Source of the DNA: Streptomyces exfoliatus
GTDB lineage: Bacteria > Actinomycetota > Actinomycetes > Streptomycetales > Streptomycetaceae
Direction of reading: 5' to 3'
NCBI RefSeq assembly: GCF_000725545.1
Contig: NZ_JNZP01000004.1
Location: forward strand, 62,001 to 126,000
Length of the DNA stretch: 64,000 bases
The translations under genes and the position numbers were made by a program. The notes beneath the pieces were generated by a model. It did not search any database and had not been told where the DNA came from. It saw only the letters and a program-made list of their open reading frames with translations. Of the stretch, positions 1 through 7,318 are shown one piece after another; position 1 is the stretch's first letter; the number at the start of each line of letters is the position of its first letter.

Positions 1-277
1 CCAGGAGGGCATCTCCGGCATGGACCCCGAGTCCGAGCCGAGCCCCGCCCGGATCAAGGAACTCCAGGACAAGGCGAAGAAGGAGAAGGTCACCACCGTC
101 TTCTTCGAGACCCTCGCCAGCGACAAGACCGCCAAGACCCTCGCCTCGGACACCGGTCTCAAGACCGACGTGCTCGACCCGCTCGAGGGAATCACGGACA
201 CGTCCCAGGGCGATGACTACATCGAGGTCATGCAGTCCAACCTCGCCGCGCTGAAGAAGGCCCTCGGCGCCAAGTGA
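1..277 (+). CDS. znuA: Zinc ABC transporter substrate-binding protein, C-terminal part
   Basis: This is the 3' end of a gene that begins before the window; about 91 codons are visible in the frame ending at the TGA at 275-277. The visible protein has the C-terminal pattern of cluster A-I metal-binding lipoproteins: a helix reading VTTVFFETLASDKTAKTLAS, then a segment ending in DVLDPLEGI and a terminal amphipathic helix (MQSNLAALKKAL). In this family the protein binds extracellular Zn(II) and delivers it to the membrane permease. The next two genes encode the matching ATPase and permease and a Zur repressor follows, so zinc rather than manganese is the likely ligand. The metal-ligand histidines lie upstream and cannot be checked. 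Confidence 0.85.
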   Translation, partial: QEGISGMDPESEPSPARIKELQDKAKKEKVTTVFFETLASDKTAKTLASDTGLKTDVLDPLEGITDTSQGDDYIEVMQSNLAALKKALGAK

Positions 278-306
278 CCGCAGCACCACAGCAGGAGGTA
301 CGAGCC

Positions 307-1080
307 ATGGCAGCGCCGGAACCAGCCCCCGTCATATCCGTCCGCGGAGCCACGGCGGCCCTCGGCGCCCGGCCCGTCCTCCGGGGCGTCGACCTCACCG
401 TCCACCACGGTGAGGTCGTCGCCCTGCTCGGCGCCAACGGCTCCGGCAAGTCCACCGCCGTCCGCTCCGTCATAGGCCAGGTGCCGCTGACCGGCGGCCG
501 GATCGAGCTGTTCGGCACGGAGCAGAAGCGGTTCCGCGACTGGGCCCGCGTCGGCTACGTACCGCAGCGCACGACCGCGGCCAGCGGTGTCCCCGCCACG
601 GTCCGCGAGGTCGTCTCAGCGGGCCGGCTCGCGCGCCGCAGGTTCGGCTGGACGACGAAGGAGGACCGGGCCGCCGTCGAGCGGGCCATGGAGCTCGTCG
701 GCCTCGCCGACCGCGCCAAGGACTCCGTCACCGCCCTCTCCGGCGGCCAGCACCAGCGGGTCCTGATCGCCCGCGCGCTCGCCTCCGAGCCCGACCTGCT
801 GATCATGGACGAGCCGATGGCCGGCGTGGACCTCGGAAGCCAGGAGATCCTCGCGGCGACCCTGCGCGAGCAGGTCGCCGAGGGCACCTCCGTCCTCCTC
901 GTCCTGCACGAGCTGGGCGCCCTCGAACCGCTCATCGACCGCGCGGTCGTGCTCCGCGACGGCTGTGTCGTCCACGACGGCCCACCGCCCGAGGCGCTCG
1001 GCCAGCACGCCCTGCCGGGCCACGACCACGTCCACCCCCACGCGGCCGACGAGCCGCTCCGCACGGGACTGCTGACCTGA
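307..1080 (+). CDS. znuC: Zinc ABC transporter ATP-binding protein
   Basis: This is the ATPase subunit that powers zinc import through ZnuB. The 257-residue protein has a Walker A (LLGANGSGKST, about residues 39-49), the ABC signature LSGGQHQRVLIARAL, a Walker B LLIMDEPMAGVD and a switch histidine in VLHELG. The C-terminus carries a histidine-rich tail (GHDHVHPHAADE), common in zinc transporter ATPases. The frame is open back to a GTG at 274 that overlaps the znuA stop, but a strong ribosome site (AGGAGGT at 292-298) sits 8-9 bases before the ATG at 307, so I chose that start. The gene is part of znuACB; znuB follows after 2 bases. Confidence 0.92.
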   Translation: MAAPEPAPVISVRGATAALGARPVLRGVDLTVHHGEVVALLGANGSGKSTAVRSVIGQVPLTGGRIELFGTEQKRFRDWARVGYVPQRTTAASGVPATVREVVSAGRLARRRFGWTTKEDRAAVERAMELVGLADRAKDSVTALSGGQHQRVLIARALASEPDLLIMDEPMAGVDLGSQEILAATLREQVAEGTSVLLVLHELGALEPLIDRAVVLRDGCVVHDGPPPEALGQHALPGHDHVHPHAADEPLRTGLLT

Positions 1081-1082
1081 CC

Positions 1083-1982
1083 ATGGACTTCCTCGAACCT
1101 GCCTTCATGCAGCGGGCGCTCCTCGCGGCCGTCCTCGTCGGCATCACCGCCCCCGCCGTCGGCATCTACCTCGTCCAGCGCCGCCAGGCCCTGATGGGCG
1201 ACGGCATCGGCCACGTCGCCATGACCGGTGTCGGCCTCGGCTTCCTGCTGAACTCCAACCCGGTCTGGATGGCGACCCTCGTCGCCGTCGCGGGCTCCGT
1301 CGCGATGGAACTGATCCGGGCGTACGGGAAGACCCGCGGCGACCTCGCGCTCGCCCTGCTCTTCTACGGCGGCATGGCCGGCGGCGTCCTGCTGATCAAC
1401 CTGTCGCCGACCGGCTCCAACGCCAACCTGACCTCGTACCTCTTCGGCTCGCTCTCCACGGTCTCCACCGAGGACGTGACCGCGATCAGCATCCTGGCCG
1501 CCTTCGTGGTCCTGGTCACCGTCGGCCTGCGCCGGCAGCTCTTCGCGATCAGCCAGGACGAGGAGTTCGCCCGGGTCACCGGCCTGCCGGTGCGCGCCCT
1601 GAACCTGCTGATCGCGGTCACGGCCGCGGTGACGGTCACGGTCGCGATGCGGGTCGTGGGCCTGCTGCTGGTCAGCGCGCTCATGGTGGTTCCGGTGGCG
1701 GCGGCCCAGCAGCTGTCGAAGTCGTTCCGGGCGACCTTCGTCCTCGCGGTGGCGACCGGCGTCACGGTCACCCTGGCGGGCACGGTCACCTCGTACTACC
1801 AGGACGTCCCGCCCGGCGCGACGATCGTCCTGTACGCGATCGGGATCTTCGTCGTCCTGACCCTGCTCGCCGCCCCGCTCGCCCGGCGGCGGGCCCGGGC
1901 CGCGGAGCAGGCCGCGGCGGACTGCGACGCCCGCTGCGTGCCCACCACCCGGCAGCCGAAGGACGACGTGAAGGTGCTCTGA
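1083..1982 (+). CDS. znuB: Zinc ABC transporter permease
   Basis: This is the integral membrane channel of the zinc importer, in the ABC-3 permease family. The 299-residue product has about eight or nine hydrophobic segments, starting with LLAAVLVGITAPAVGIYLVQ and ending with TIVLYAIGIFVVLTLLAAPL. The family motif region around GDGIGHVAMTGVGLGFLL is present near residues 38-55. The start ATG lies 2 bases after the znuC stop, so the two are translationally linked. The C-terminal tail is short, charged and cytoplasmic. It works with ZnuC and the upstream binding protein, and no other substrate is suggested by the context. Confidence 0.93.
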   Translation: MDFLEPAFMQRALLAAVLVGITAPAVGIYLVQRRQALMGDGIGHVAMTGVGLGFLLNSNPVWMATLVAVAGSVAMELIRAYGKTRGDLALALLFYGGMAGGVLLINLSPTGSNANLTSYLFGSLSTVSTEDVTAISILAAFVVLVTVGLRRQLFAISQDEEFARVTGLPVRALNLLIAVTAAVTVTVAMRVVGLLLVSALMVVPVAAAQQLSKSFRATFVLAVATGVTVTLAGTVTSYYQDVPPGATIVLYAIGIFVVLTLLAAPLARRRARAAEQAAADCDARCVPTTRQPKDDVKVL

Positions 1983-2043
1983 TCTGGGACACACGGGGGA
2001 CTGGCAGAATGGCGGGGGCAGACAAGCATTCAAGGAGGCCCCC

Positions 2044-2454
2044 GTGGTGACGGCAGGACCCCCCGTACGAGGCCGCTCGACCAAGCAGCGGGCCGCCGTT
2101 TCGGCGGCCCTGAACGAGGTGGACGAGTTCCGCAGCGCCCAGGAGCTGCACGACATGCTCAAGCACCGCGGCGACTCGGTCGGCCTCACCACCGTCTACC
2201 GCACGCTCCAGTCCCTCGCGGACGCGGGCGAGGTGGACGCGCTGCGCACCAGCGACGGCGAGACGGTGTACCGCCGCTGCTCGACCGGCGACCACCACCA
2301 CCACCTGGTCTGCCGCGTCTGCGGCAAGGCCGTCGAGGTGGAGGGCCCGATGGTGGAGCAGTGGGCCGAGGCGATCGCCTCGGAACACGGCTTCGTGAAC
2401 GTGGCGCACACGGTCGAGATCTTCGGCACGTGCGCGGACTGCGCGGAGAAGTGA
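2044..2454 (+). CDS. zur: Zinc uptake regulator, Fur family
   Basis: This is a zinc-sensing repressor of the Fur superfamily, 136 residues. It has an N-terminal winged helix (RSTKQRAAVSAALNEV, then SVGLTTVYRTLQSLADAGEV) and a C-terminal metal-binding domain with the HHHH segment at about residues 83-86, CRVCGK and the terminal CADC, giving the structural CxxC pairs of Zur. The GTG at 2044 is preceded by AAGGAGG at 2031-2037; a second GTG directly follows. The gene lies 61 bases after znuB in the same direction, so it can be cotranscribed with the transporter it is expected to repress. I see no clear Zur-box palindrome in the 61-base gap. Repression more likely acts upstream of the window. Confidence 0.92.
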   Translation: MVTAGPPVRGRSTKQRAAVSAALNEVDEFRSAQELHDMLKHRGDSVGLTTVYRTLQSLADAGEVDALRTSDGETVYRRCSTGDHHHHLVCRVCGKAVEVEGPMVEQWAEAIASEHGFVNVAHTVEIFGTCADCAEK

Positions 2455-2456
2455 CC

Positions 2457-2512
2457 TGACATGCGAGTGGGCCCGCACCGGAATCATCCGGTGCGGGCCC
2501 ACTCGCATGTCA
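2457..2512. terminator. Perfect 26-bp hairpin between convergent genes
   Basis: The arms 2457-2482 and 2487-2512 are perfectly complementary over 26 bp around a 4-base loop. The arm sequence includes ATGCGAGTGGGCCCGCACC. It starts directly after the zur stop and ends just before the stop of the convergent YcxB-like gene, so it is best read as a bidirectional terminator. No T-run follows, which is usual in this genus. Confidence 0.85.
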
Positions 2513-2533
2513 CACCCGTATGTCACACCCGTA
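2508..2533. repeat. 13-bp tandem duplication over a stop codon
   Basis: TGTCACACCCGTA occurs twice head to tail at 2508-2520 and 2521-2533. The second copy contains the stop codon and last codons of the minus-strand YcxB-like gene, so the first copy is a duplicated gene end. It overlaps the edge of the hairpin. Confidence 0.8.
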
Positions 2534-3035
2534 CGGTGTTCCGGTCCAGGATCGCCCGCAGCCGGTCCGCGTCGGCCGGGTCGGCGAGCCCGCGCTTGGG
2601 CAGGTAGGCGAGGCCGGTGCCGGACGTGCGGTCCGTGAACAGGACGAAGAGCCGGGGCGTCTCCACGTACCGGGTCAGCAGCGCCCACCGGATCGTCGTG
2701 TCGGTGTCCCGCGACGTCCACCGCCCGCCGTCCTCGCCCACGACCGCCCGGGCCTCGCCCTGGGACCCGATCAGCCGGAAGAGGCTCTGGGCCGTCGCCC
2801 AGGGAACCAGCTCGGCGGCGGCCACGGCCACCAGGCCGAGGAACGCCAGGAGGACCGCCTCGGCCGGGTCCCCTGACACCAGGGCGAACCCTGCGACCAG
2901 GACCGACAGCGCACAGGCACCGCGCGCGGTCCACCGCAGCAGCCGCCACCAGCGGGTGGCCCGCAGCCGGACCCGTACCGCCTCGTTCACCTCGGCCAAC
3001 TCTGCCGAGTAGACGAGCTCCACCCCCTCCCCCAC
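2523..3035 (-). CDS. YcxB-like membrane protein
   Basis: This is a 170-residue protein of unknown function. It has two predicted transmembrane segments (about residues 37-55 and 60-78) and a C-terminal soluble region (WALLTRYVETPRLFVLFTDR ... YLPKRG) that resembles the YcxB-like domain of small Gram-positive membrane proteins. The first residues, VELVYSAELAEVNEAVR, also fit that family. The gene ends against the terminator shared with zur and lies 7 bases upstream of uppS in the same direction, though the order recO-uppS is the older unit. No catalytic residues are apparent, and the function is not known. Confidence 0.75.
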   Translation of the reverse strand: MGEGVELVYSAELAEVNEAVRVRLRATRWWRLLRWTARGACALSVLVAGFALVSGDPAEAVLLAFLGLVAVAAAELVPWATAQSLFRLIGSQGEARAVVGEDGGRWTSRDTDTTIRWALLTRYVETPRLFVLFTDRTSGTGLAYLPKRGLADPADADRLRAILDRNTVRV

Positions 3036-3042
3036 GGCGGCC

Positions 3043-3867
3043 TCAGGCCTTGTCGAGGACGGCCATGTCGGCCGGGTCGACGCCGCCGAAGCGCCGGTCG
3101 CGCTGGGCGTACTCGACGCAGGCGCGCCACAGGTCGCGGCGGTCGAAGTCCGGCCACAGCACGTCCTGGAAGACCATCTCGGCGTACGCGCTCTGCCAGA
3201 TCAGGTAGTTGGAGGTGCGCTGCTCGCCGCTGGGCCGCAGGAAGAGGTCCACGTCCGGCATGTCCGGGTAGTAGAGGTACTTCTGGATGGTCTTCTCGGT
3301 GATCTTCGCCGGGTCGAGCCGGCCCGCCTTCACGTCCTCCGCGAGGGCCTGCGCCGCGTCCGTGAGCTCCGCGCGTCCGCCGTAGTTCATGCAGAAGTAC
3401 AGCGTCAGCTTGGTGTTGTCCTTGGTCTGCTCCTGGGCGACCTGGAGCTCCTTGGCGACCGACTTCCACAGCTTGGGCATCCGGCCGACCCAGCGCACCC
3501 GGATGCCGAGCTCGTCGAGCTGGTCGCGGGTCTTGCGGATGAAGTCGCGGTTGAAGTTCATCAGGAAGCGCACTTCTTCGGGCGAGCGCTTCCAGTTCTC
3601 GGTGGAGAAGGCGTACAGCGAGATCGCGCCCACACCCATCTCGAGCGCGCCCTGGAGCACGTCGAGCACCTGCTCGGCGCCGACCTTGTGCCCCTCGGTG
3701 CGGGGCAGGCCGCGCTCCTTGGCCCAGCGGCCGTTGCCGTCCATGACGATCGCGACGTGCTCCGGGACGAACTCGGGCTGGAGCTTCGGCGGACGGGCGC
3801 CGGACGGGTGCGGCTCGGGGGTGCTGTACTCCCGGCGCTGGCGACCGAGCAGTCGTGCGATGGCCAT
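3043..3867 (-). CDS. uppS: Isoprenyl (undecaprenyl-type) diphosphate synthase
   Basis: This is a cis-prenyltransferase that condenses isopentenyl diphosphate units into the long polyprenyl diphosphate used as the lipid carrier for peptidoglycan and other cell-wall polymers. The 274-residue product has the family signature [16 protein letters not shown] with catalytic Asp near residue 43, [11 protein letters not shown] in the middle and [20 protein letters not shown] with the RxSGE motif near the end. The ATG at 3867 has AGGAGAG about 9 bases upstream; an open extension further upstream is antisense to recO and not used. It follows recO after 17 bases, the usual actinobacterial recO-uppS pair. 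Confidence 0.95.
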   Translation of the reverse strand: MAIARLLGRQRREYSTPEPHPSGARPPKLQPEFVPEHVAIVMDGNGRWAKERGLPRTEGHKVGAEQVLDVLQGALEMGVGAISLYAFSTENWKRSPEEVRFLMNFNRDFIRKTRDQLDELGIRVRWVGRMPKLWKSVAKELQVAQEQTKDNTKLTLYFCMNYGGRAELTDAAQALAEDVKAGRLDPAKITEKTIQKYLYYPDMPDVDLFLRPSGEQRTSNYLIWQSAYAEMVFQDVLWPDFDRRDLWRACVEYAQRDRRFGGVDPADMAVLDKA

Positions 3868-3884
3868 GACGTGGTCTCTCCTAC

Positions 3885-4634
3885 CTAGCTTTTCTCGACG
3901 TACCGCAGGGAGCGCAGGCCGCGCTCCAGGTGCCAGTGCAGATAGGCGGACACGAGTCCGCTGCCCTCCCTGACGTGACGCGGCTCGCACGCGTCCGCCG
4001 TCGCCCAGTCGCCGGTGAGCAGCGCGCTGAGCAGGCCTACGGCCTCCGAGGAGGGTACGACGCTTCCGGGCACCCGGCAGTCGCCGCATATGACGCCGCC
4101 CGCCGCGACCGAGAAGAACCGGTTGGGGCCGTGGAGTCCGCATTTCGCACAGTCGTCGAAGCTGGGGGCGTAGCCGTTCACGGCGAGCGAGCGCAGCAGG
4201 AAGGCGTCCAGGATGAGGTGGGGGGCGTGCTCGCCCCTGGCGAGCGTCCGCAGGCCCCCGACGAGCAGCAGGTACTGCTGCACGGCGGGCTCGCCCTCGT
4301 GGTCGGTGAACCGCTCGGCCGTCTCCAGCATGGCGGTGCCGGCGGTGTAGCGGGCGTAGTCGGTGACGATGCCGCTGCCGTACGCGGCGATGGTCTCGCT
4401 CTGGGTGCAGAGCGGAAGGCCGCGCCCGACCAGCTCGCTGCCCCGGGCGAAGAACTGCACGTCCACGTGCGAGAACGGTTCGAGCCGGGCCCCGAACTTC
4501 GACTTCGTCCGCCGCACCCCGCGCGCCACGGCGCGTACGCGCCCGTGACCGCGCGTGAGGAGGGTGATGATGCGGTCCGCTTCACCCAGCTTCTGGGTGC
4601 GCAGCACGATGCCGTCGTCGCGGAACAGACTCAT
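3885..4634 (-). CDS. recO: DNA repair protein RecO
   Basis: RecO anneals single strands and, with RecF and RecR, loads RecA at gaps. The 249-residue protein begins [20 protein letters not shown], the N-terminal OB-fold signature, with [20 protein letters not shown] following. A C-terminal zinc-finger-like segment is seen with CAKCG and VICGDCR (about residues 157-190). The start ATG at 4634 opens the OB fold at its normal point. The gene is followed by uppS after 17 bases and they are probably one transcript. Confidence 0.95.
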   Translation of the reverse strand: MSLFRDDGIVLRTQKLGEADRIITLLTRGHGRVRAVARGVRRTKSKFGARLEPFSHVDVQFFARGSELVGRGLPLCTQSETIAAYGSGIVTDYARYTAGTAMLETAERFTDHEGEPAVQQYLLLVGGLRTLARGEHAPHLILDAFLLRSLAVNGYAPSFDDCAKCGLHGPNRFFSVAAGGVICGDCRVPGSVVPSSEAVGLLSALLTGDWATADACEPRHVREGSGLVSAYLHWHLERGLRSLRYVEKS

Positions 4635-4687
4635 GGGCCCATTCTCCCGTACGGCGGGGGCGCGCCGACCGCAGGCCGGACATCCGG

Positions 4688-5596
4688 TCAGACTTCCGGG
4701 AACGCTTTCCGCATACGGGCGAGGAGGGCCGCGGCCGCCGGAGCGGCGGGGCCGTCCGCCGGCCAGGCGAGGGCGACCCGGCCGCGGAGCTCCGGGGCGG
4801 TGAGGGGAAGGGTACGGAGACCCAGCTCGGCCGCCGCTCCGGGCGGGAGCTCCGGGAGGACGGCGACGCCGAGGCCGCGGGCCGCGAGCCGCGCCAGGAG
4901 CTGCGGCGCGGCGGCCTCGAAGGCGACGTGGGGCCGGAAACCCGCCCGCGCACAGGCGCGCTCCAGCACACCGCGCAGGCCGGTGCCGCGCGGGAGGCTG
5001 ATGAGGGGACGGCCGTCGAGCGCGGCCAGAGGAAGGGCCGTGCGGCCCCCGGAGGCGAGCAGAGGGTCGTCCGGGGCCATGGCGGCGACCAGGGGCATGT
5101 CGACGAGGACCTGGAGGGCGACGCCCTGCGGGGGCTCCTCGTCGGCGAGGCCGATCACGGCGAGGTCGAGTTCGCCCCGGTTCAGGGCGGCGAGCATCCG
5201 CTCCGACGTGTCCTCCGTGAGGGAGATCTCCACCTGCGGGTGGTCGTCGTGGAAGTCGGCCAGGACGGCGGCCATGTCGAACTCGTCGACGGCGGCGCCG
5301 GACACGAGCCCGATCGTGACCTGTCCCCGGACGAGCCCCGCGAACTCGTCCACGGTCCGCCGCAGCCCCTCGACGGCCGCGAGCGCCGCCCGCGCGAAGG
5401 GGAGGACCGCCTCACCGACGGCGGTCGTGGTCACGGTCCGGCCGGAGCGGTCGAGCAGCGGCTGCCCGAGCTCCCGCTCCAGCTGCCGGATCTGGGCGCT
5501 CACCCCCGGCTGCGCGAGGTGGAGGCGGGCGGCGGCGCGGGTGAAGTTGGCCTCCTCGACGACGGCGAGGAAGTACTGCAGCTGGCGAAGCTCCAT
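4688..5596 (-). CDS. LysR family transcriptional regulator
   Basis: This is a 302-residue LysR-type regulator. The N-terminal winged helix-turn-helix is clear: MELRQLQYFLAVVEEANFTR, then AARLHLAQPGVSAQIRQLER at about residues 20-40. A two-lobed periplasmic-binding-protein-like effector domain follows (VTIGLVSGAA ... VAVLPELPPG). The gene is divergent from a DinB/maleylpyruvate-isomerase-like gene with about 70 bases between the starts. LysR proteins normally bind such a gap and control the facing gene, so that gene is the likely target. The effector is unknown. Confidence 0.9.
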   Translation of the reverse strand: MELRQLQYFLAVVEEANFTRAAARLHLAQPGVSAQIRQLERELGQPLLDRSGRTVTTTAVGEAVLPFARAALAAVEGLRRTVDEFAGLVRGQVTIGLVSGAAVDEFDMAAVLADFHDDHPQVEISLTEDTSERMLAALNRGELDLAVIGLADEEPPQGVALQVLVDMPLVAAMAPDDPLLASGGRTALPLAALDGRPLISLPRGTGLRGVLERACARAGFRPHVAFEAAAPQLLARLAARGLGVAVLPELPPGAAAELGLRTLPLTAPELRGRVALAWPADGPAAPAAAALLARMRKAFPEV

Positions 5597-5667
5597 AAGC
5601 AGTGATTCTAGTGAGGAGAAGTACCCGGTCTTGGACTTCTGGCAGATGCTTCGGCACGCTGGCGATC
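5597..5667. promoter_or_regulatory. Divergent LysR/target promoter gap
   Basis: The 71 bases between the LysR start and the facing gene must hold both promoters and probably the LysR operator. It is less GC-rich than the flanks (AAGCAGTGATTCTAGTGAGG at 5597-5616). I cannot define a T-N11-A box with certainty. Confidence 0.4.
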
Positions 5668-6285
5668 ATGGAGACCACGGCGGGGATACGCGCGGAGATC
5701 GCGGCCGAGCGGCGCGAACTGGCGGACGTCCTGGACGGACTGACCGATGAGCAGTGGGACGTGCCGTCGTTGTGCGGCGGCTGGCGCGTACGGGAGGTCG
5801 CCGGCCATATGAGCATGGGGTTCCGGTACTCGCTCGGCAGGACGGCGCTGGAACTCGCCCGCGCGCGCGGCGACCTGCACCGGATGACCGACCGTCTCGC
5901 GCGCCGGGACGCCGCCGCCCTCTCCCCGCGCGAACTCGCGGCAGCGCTGCGGGACAACGCCCGTCACCCCTGGAAGCCGCCGGTGGGCGGCCTGGCGGCG
6001 GCCCTCGGCCACGACGTGATCCACGGCCTGGACATCACCGTCCCGCTCGGCCTCGGGCGGCAGGTTCCCGAGGAGCGCCTGAGGATCCTGCTGGGGACCG
6101 TCACCCCTCGGACGATCCACTTCTTCAAGGCGGACCTCGAAGGCGTCACCCTGCGGGCCACGGACCTGGACTGGTCGTACGGGACCGGCACCGGCACTCG
6201 GGTGGAGAGCCGCCCCGCCCAGGAACTCCTGCTGCTCGCCTACGGACGCACGCTCGACCGACCGACCGAGAAGGAAGCCTCATGA
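5668..6285 (+). CDS. DinB/mycothiol-dependent maleylpyruvate isomerase-like protein
   Basis: This 205-residue protein belongs to the DinB-like four-helix metalloenzyme group that includes mycothiol-dependent maleylpyruvate isomerase. The N-terminal pattern is METTAGIRAEIAAERRELAD, then LDGLTDEQWDVPSLCGGWRV and REVAGHMSMG. The first metal-ligand type His (GHMS) and a second His in GHDVIHGLDI are visible. Many actinomycete paralogs have unknown substrates, so a thiol-transfer or isomerase role is inferred only. The ATG at 5668 was chosen over an upstream GTG at 5602 because the protein family begins here. Its stop overlaps the next start (ATGA), so the MarR-like gene is cotranslated. Confidence 0.8.
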   Translation: METTAGIRAEIAAERRELADVLDGLTDEQWDVPSLCGGWRVREVAGHMSMGFRYSLGRTALELARARGDLHRMTDRLARRDAAALSPRELAAALRDNARHPWKPPVGGLAAALGHDVIHGLDITVPLGLGRQVPEERLRILLGTVTPRTIHFFKADLEGVTLRATDLDWSYGTGTGTRVESRPAQELLLLAYGRTLDRPTEKEAS

Positions 6286-6737
6286 CGTACTCGCACGAGG
6301 ACGAGGAGCTGGTGAACCAGCCGATCGGCTACTGGACGTGGGCCGCGAACAAGACCCTGTCGGCCTACGTCAGGGGGCGGCTCGCGGCGATCGGGATCAC
6401 CCAGCCCCAGTGGTGGGTTCTGCACCAGGTGCTGCACAGCGAGGACGGTGCCGCCCGGGACGAGGTGACGACCGCCCAGCAGGGCAACCTGGACGTCGGC
6501 GCCGGCCTGGCGCCCGACATCGACCTCCTGCTGGAGCGGACCCTGCTCACCCAGAAGGCGGACGGCCGGCTCCGGATCACCGACGAGGGCAGGGCGCTGC
6601 ACCAGCGCGCCGCCCTGACACAGCGCGCCAGCCGGGAACGCGTACACGCCGGTATCCCAGACGAGGAGTACCTGATCACCCTGAAGGTCCTGCAGCGCAT
6701 GATCCGCAACGCCGGTGGGGACGTGTCACCGGCCTGA
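6282..6737 (+). CDS. MarR-like winged-helix regulator
   Basis: This 151-residue protein has the layout of a MarR-family regulator: an N-terminal dimerisation helix (YWTWAANKTLSAYVRGRLAA), then a recognition region (ITQPQWWVLHQVLHS) and a wing (LTQKADGRLRITDEGRALHQ). Its ATG lies inside the stop of the upstream DinB-like gene (ATGA at 6282-6285), with AAGGAAG just upstream. The segment between the helix-turn-helix helices (GAARDEVTTAQQGNLDVGAG) is unusual for a classical MarR, so DNA binding should be treated as probable, not certain. It may control its own operon. Confidence 0.75.
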   Translation: MTYSHEDEELVNQPIGYWTWAANKTLSAYVRGRLAAIGITQPQWWVLHQVLHSEDGAARDEVTTAQQGNLDVGAGLAPDIDLLLERTLLTQKADGRLRITDEGRALHQRAALTQRASRERVHAGIPDEEYLITLKVLQRMIRNAGGDVSPA

Positions 6738-6746
6738 CATGACGAT

Positions 6747-6968
6747 TCAGGGCACCTCGCCCCGGCTCCGGGCGTTGACGTGCGCCGTGGCGGCGCTCAG
6801 GCGCTCCGACGAGGTCGCCTCCCGGACGTCCTCGGGCTCCACGTCCCACTCCCGTCCGCCACCGAGCGGGCGGATCTGGACGTACGGCCCCTCGTGGCCC
6901 ATCACTCTCCCGACCCGCCCGGTGCGGATCTCCACGACGTACGACCCGATGGGCAGTGCGGCTGTCAT
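6747..6968 (-). CDS. Small conserved hypothetical protein
   Basis: This is a 73-residue protein of unknown function. The first half is a predicted beta-rich fold (LPIGSYVVEIRTGRVGRVMG and YVQIRPLGGGREWDVEPEDV), and the C-terminal third is helical. It looks like a small SH3-like or KOW-like barrel, but that is only an impression. The ATG at 6968 overlaps the stop of the upstream small gene (ATGA), so the two are translationally coupled. Such pairs often lie beside XRE/DUF397 loci in Streptomyces, and here such a locus is divergently next door. Confidence 0.65.
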   Translation of the reverse strand: MTAALPIGSYVVEIRTGRVGRVMGHEGPYVQIRPLGGGREWDVEPEDVREATSSERLSAATAHVNARSRGEVP

Positions 6969-7186
6969 GACCGGCTCTCCTCCCCCGGCAGTAGGGCTGC
7001 GGCGATGAGCCGCGCCGTTTCCGCCGTGCAGCATCCCAATTCGACGAGCGGCCTCGGGGGGTCTCCGGCGAGGGTGACGACGTCGAGCCCGAGCGAGGGG
7101 AGCGTGATTCCCGCCCTCGCAAGCGCCTCGCGCAATTCCGCCACTGCCTCTTGTGCGGCTTCGAGTGTCCCCGTGGTCGTCTTCAT
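6965..7186 (-). CDS. Small conserved hypothetical protein, first gene of a coupled pair
   Basis: This 73-residue protein starts MKTTTGTLEAAQEAVAELRE and has a helical N-terminus, a core ITLPSLGLDVVTLAGDPPRP and a second helix with a CC pair (LGCCTAETARLIAAALL). I do not recognise a known function. ATG at 7186 was chosen because GAAGGAAG lies 4-11 bases upstream; a longer open frame from 7225 is possible. The downstream small gene starts within its stop. The gene is divergent from the XRE-DUF397 gene, and the 132-base gap between them holds both promoters. Confidence 0.65.
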   Translation of the reverse strand: MKTTTGTLEAAQEAVAELREALARAGITLPSLGLDVVTLAGDPPRPLVELGCCTAETARLIAAALLPGEESRS

Positions 7187-7261
7187 GATGTCTTCCTTCA
7201 CCAACGTATGCCTTTCTGAATCCATTTCCTGCTTCGCCTCTCCAGGGTGGGTCGGGATCCG

Positions 7262-7267
7262 TAGAAT
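7262..7267 (+). promoter_or_regulatory. Possible -10 box of the XRE gene
   Basis: TAGAAT at 7262-7267 matches the common -10 hexamer of the Streptomyces vegetative sigma factor. It lies 52 bases before the XRE start. I do not see a good -35 at the right distance, so this is tentative. Confidence 0.35.
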
Positions 7268-7318
7268 CGGCAGATGCGCAGGCCGTACAACTGCGGCGTA
7301 GGGTCGGGGAGTTAGTTC

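Noticed and set aside
1983..2043. Zur box between znuB and zur
   Set aside because: No convincing palindrome of the Zur type is visible in the 61 bases.
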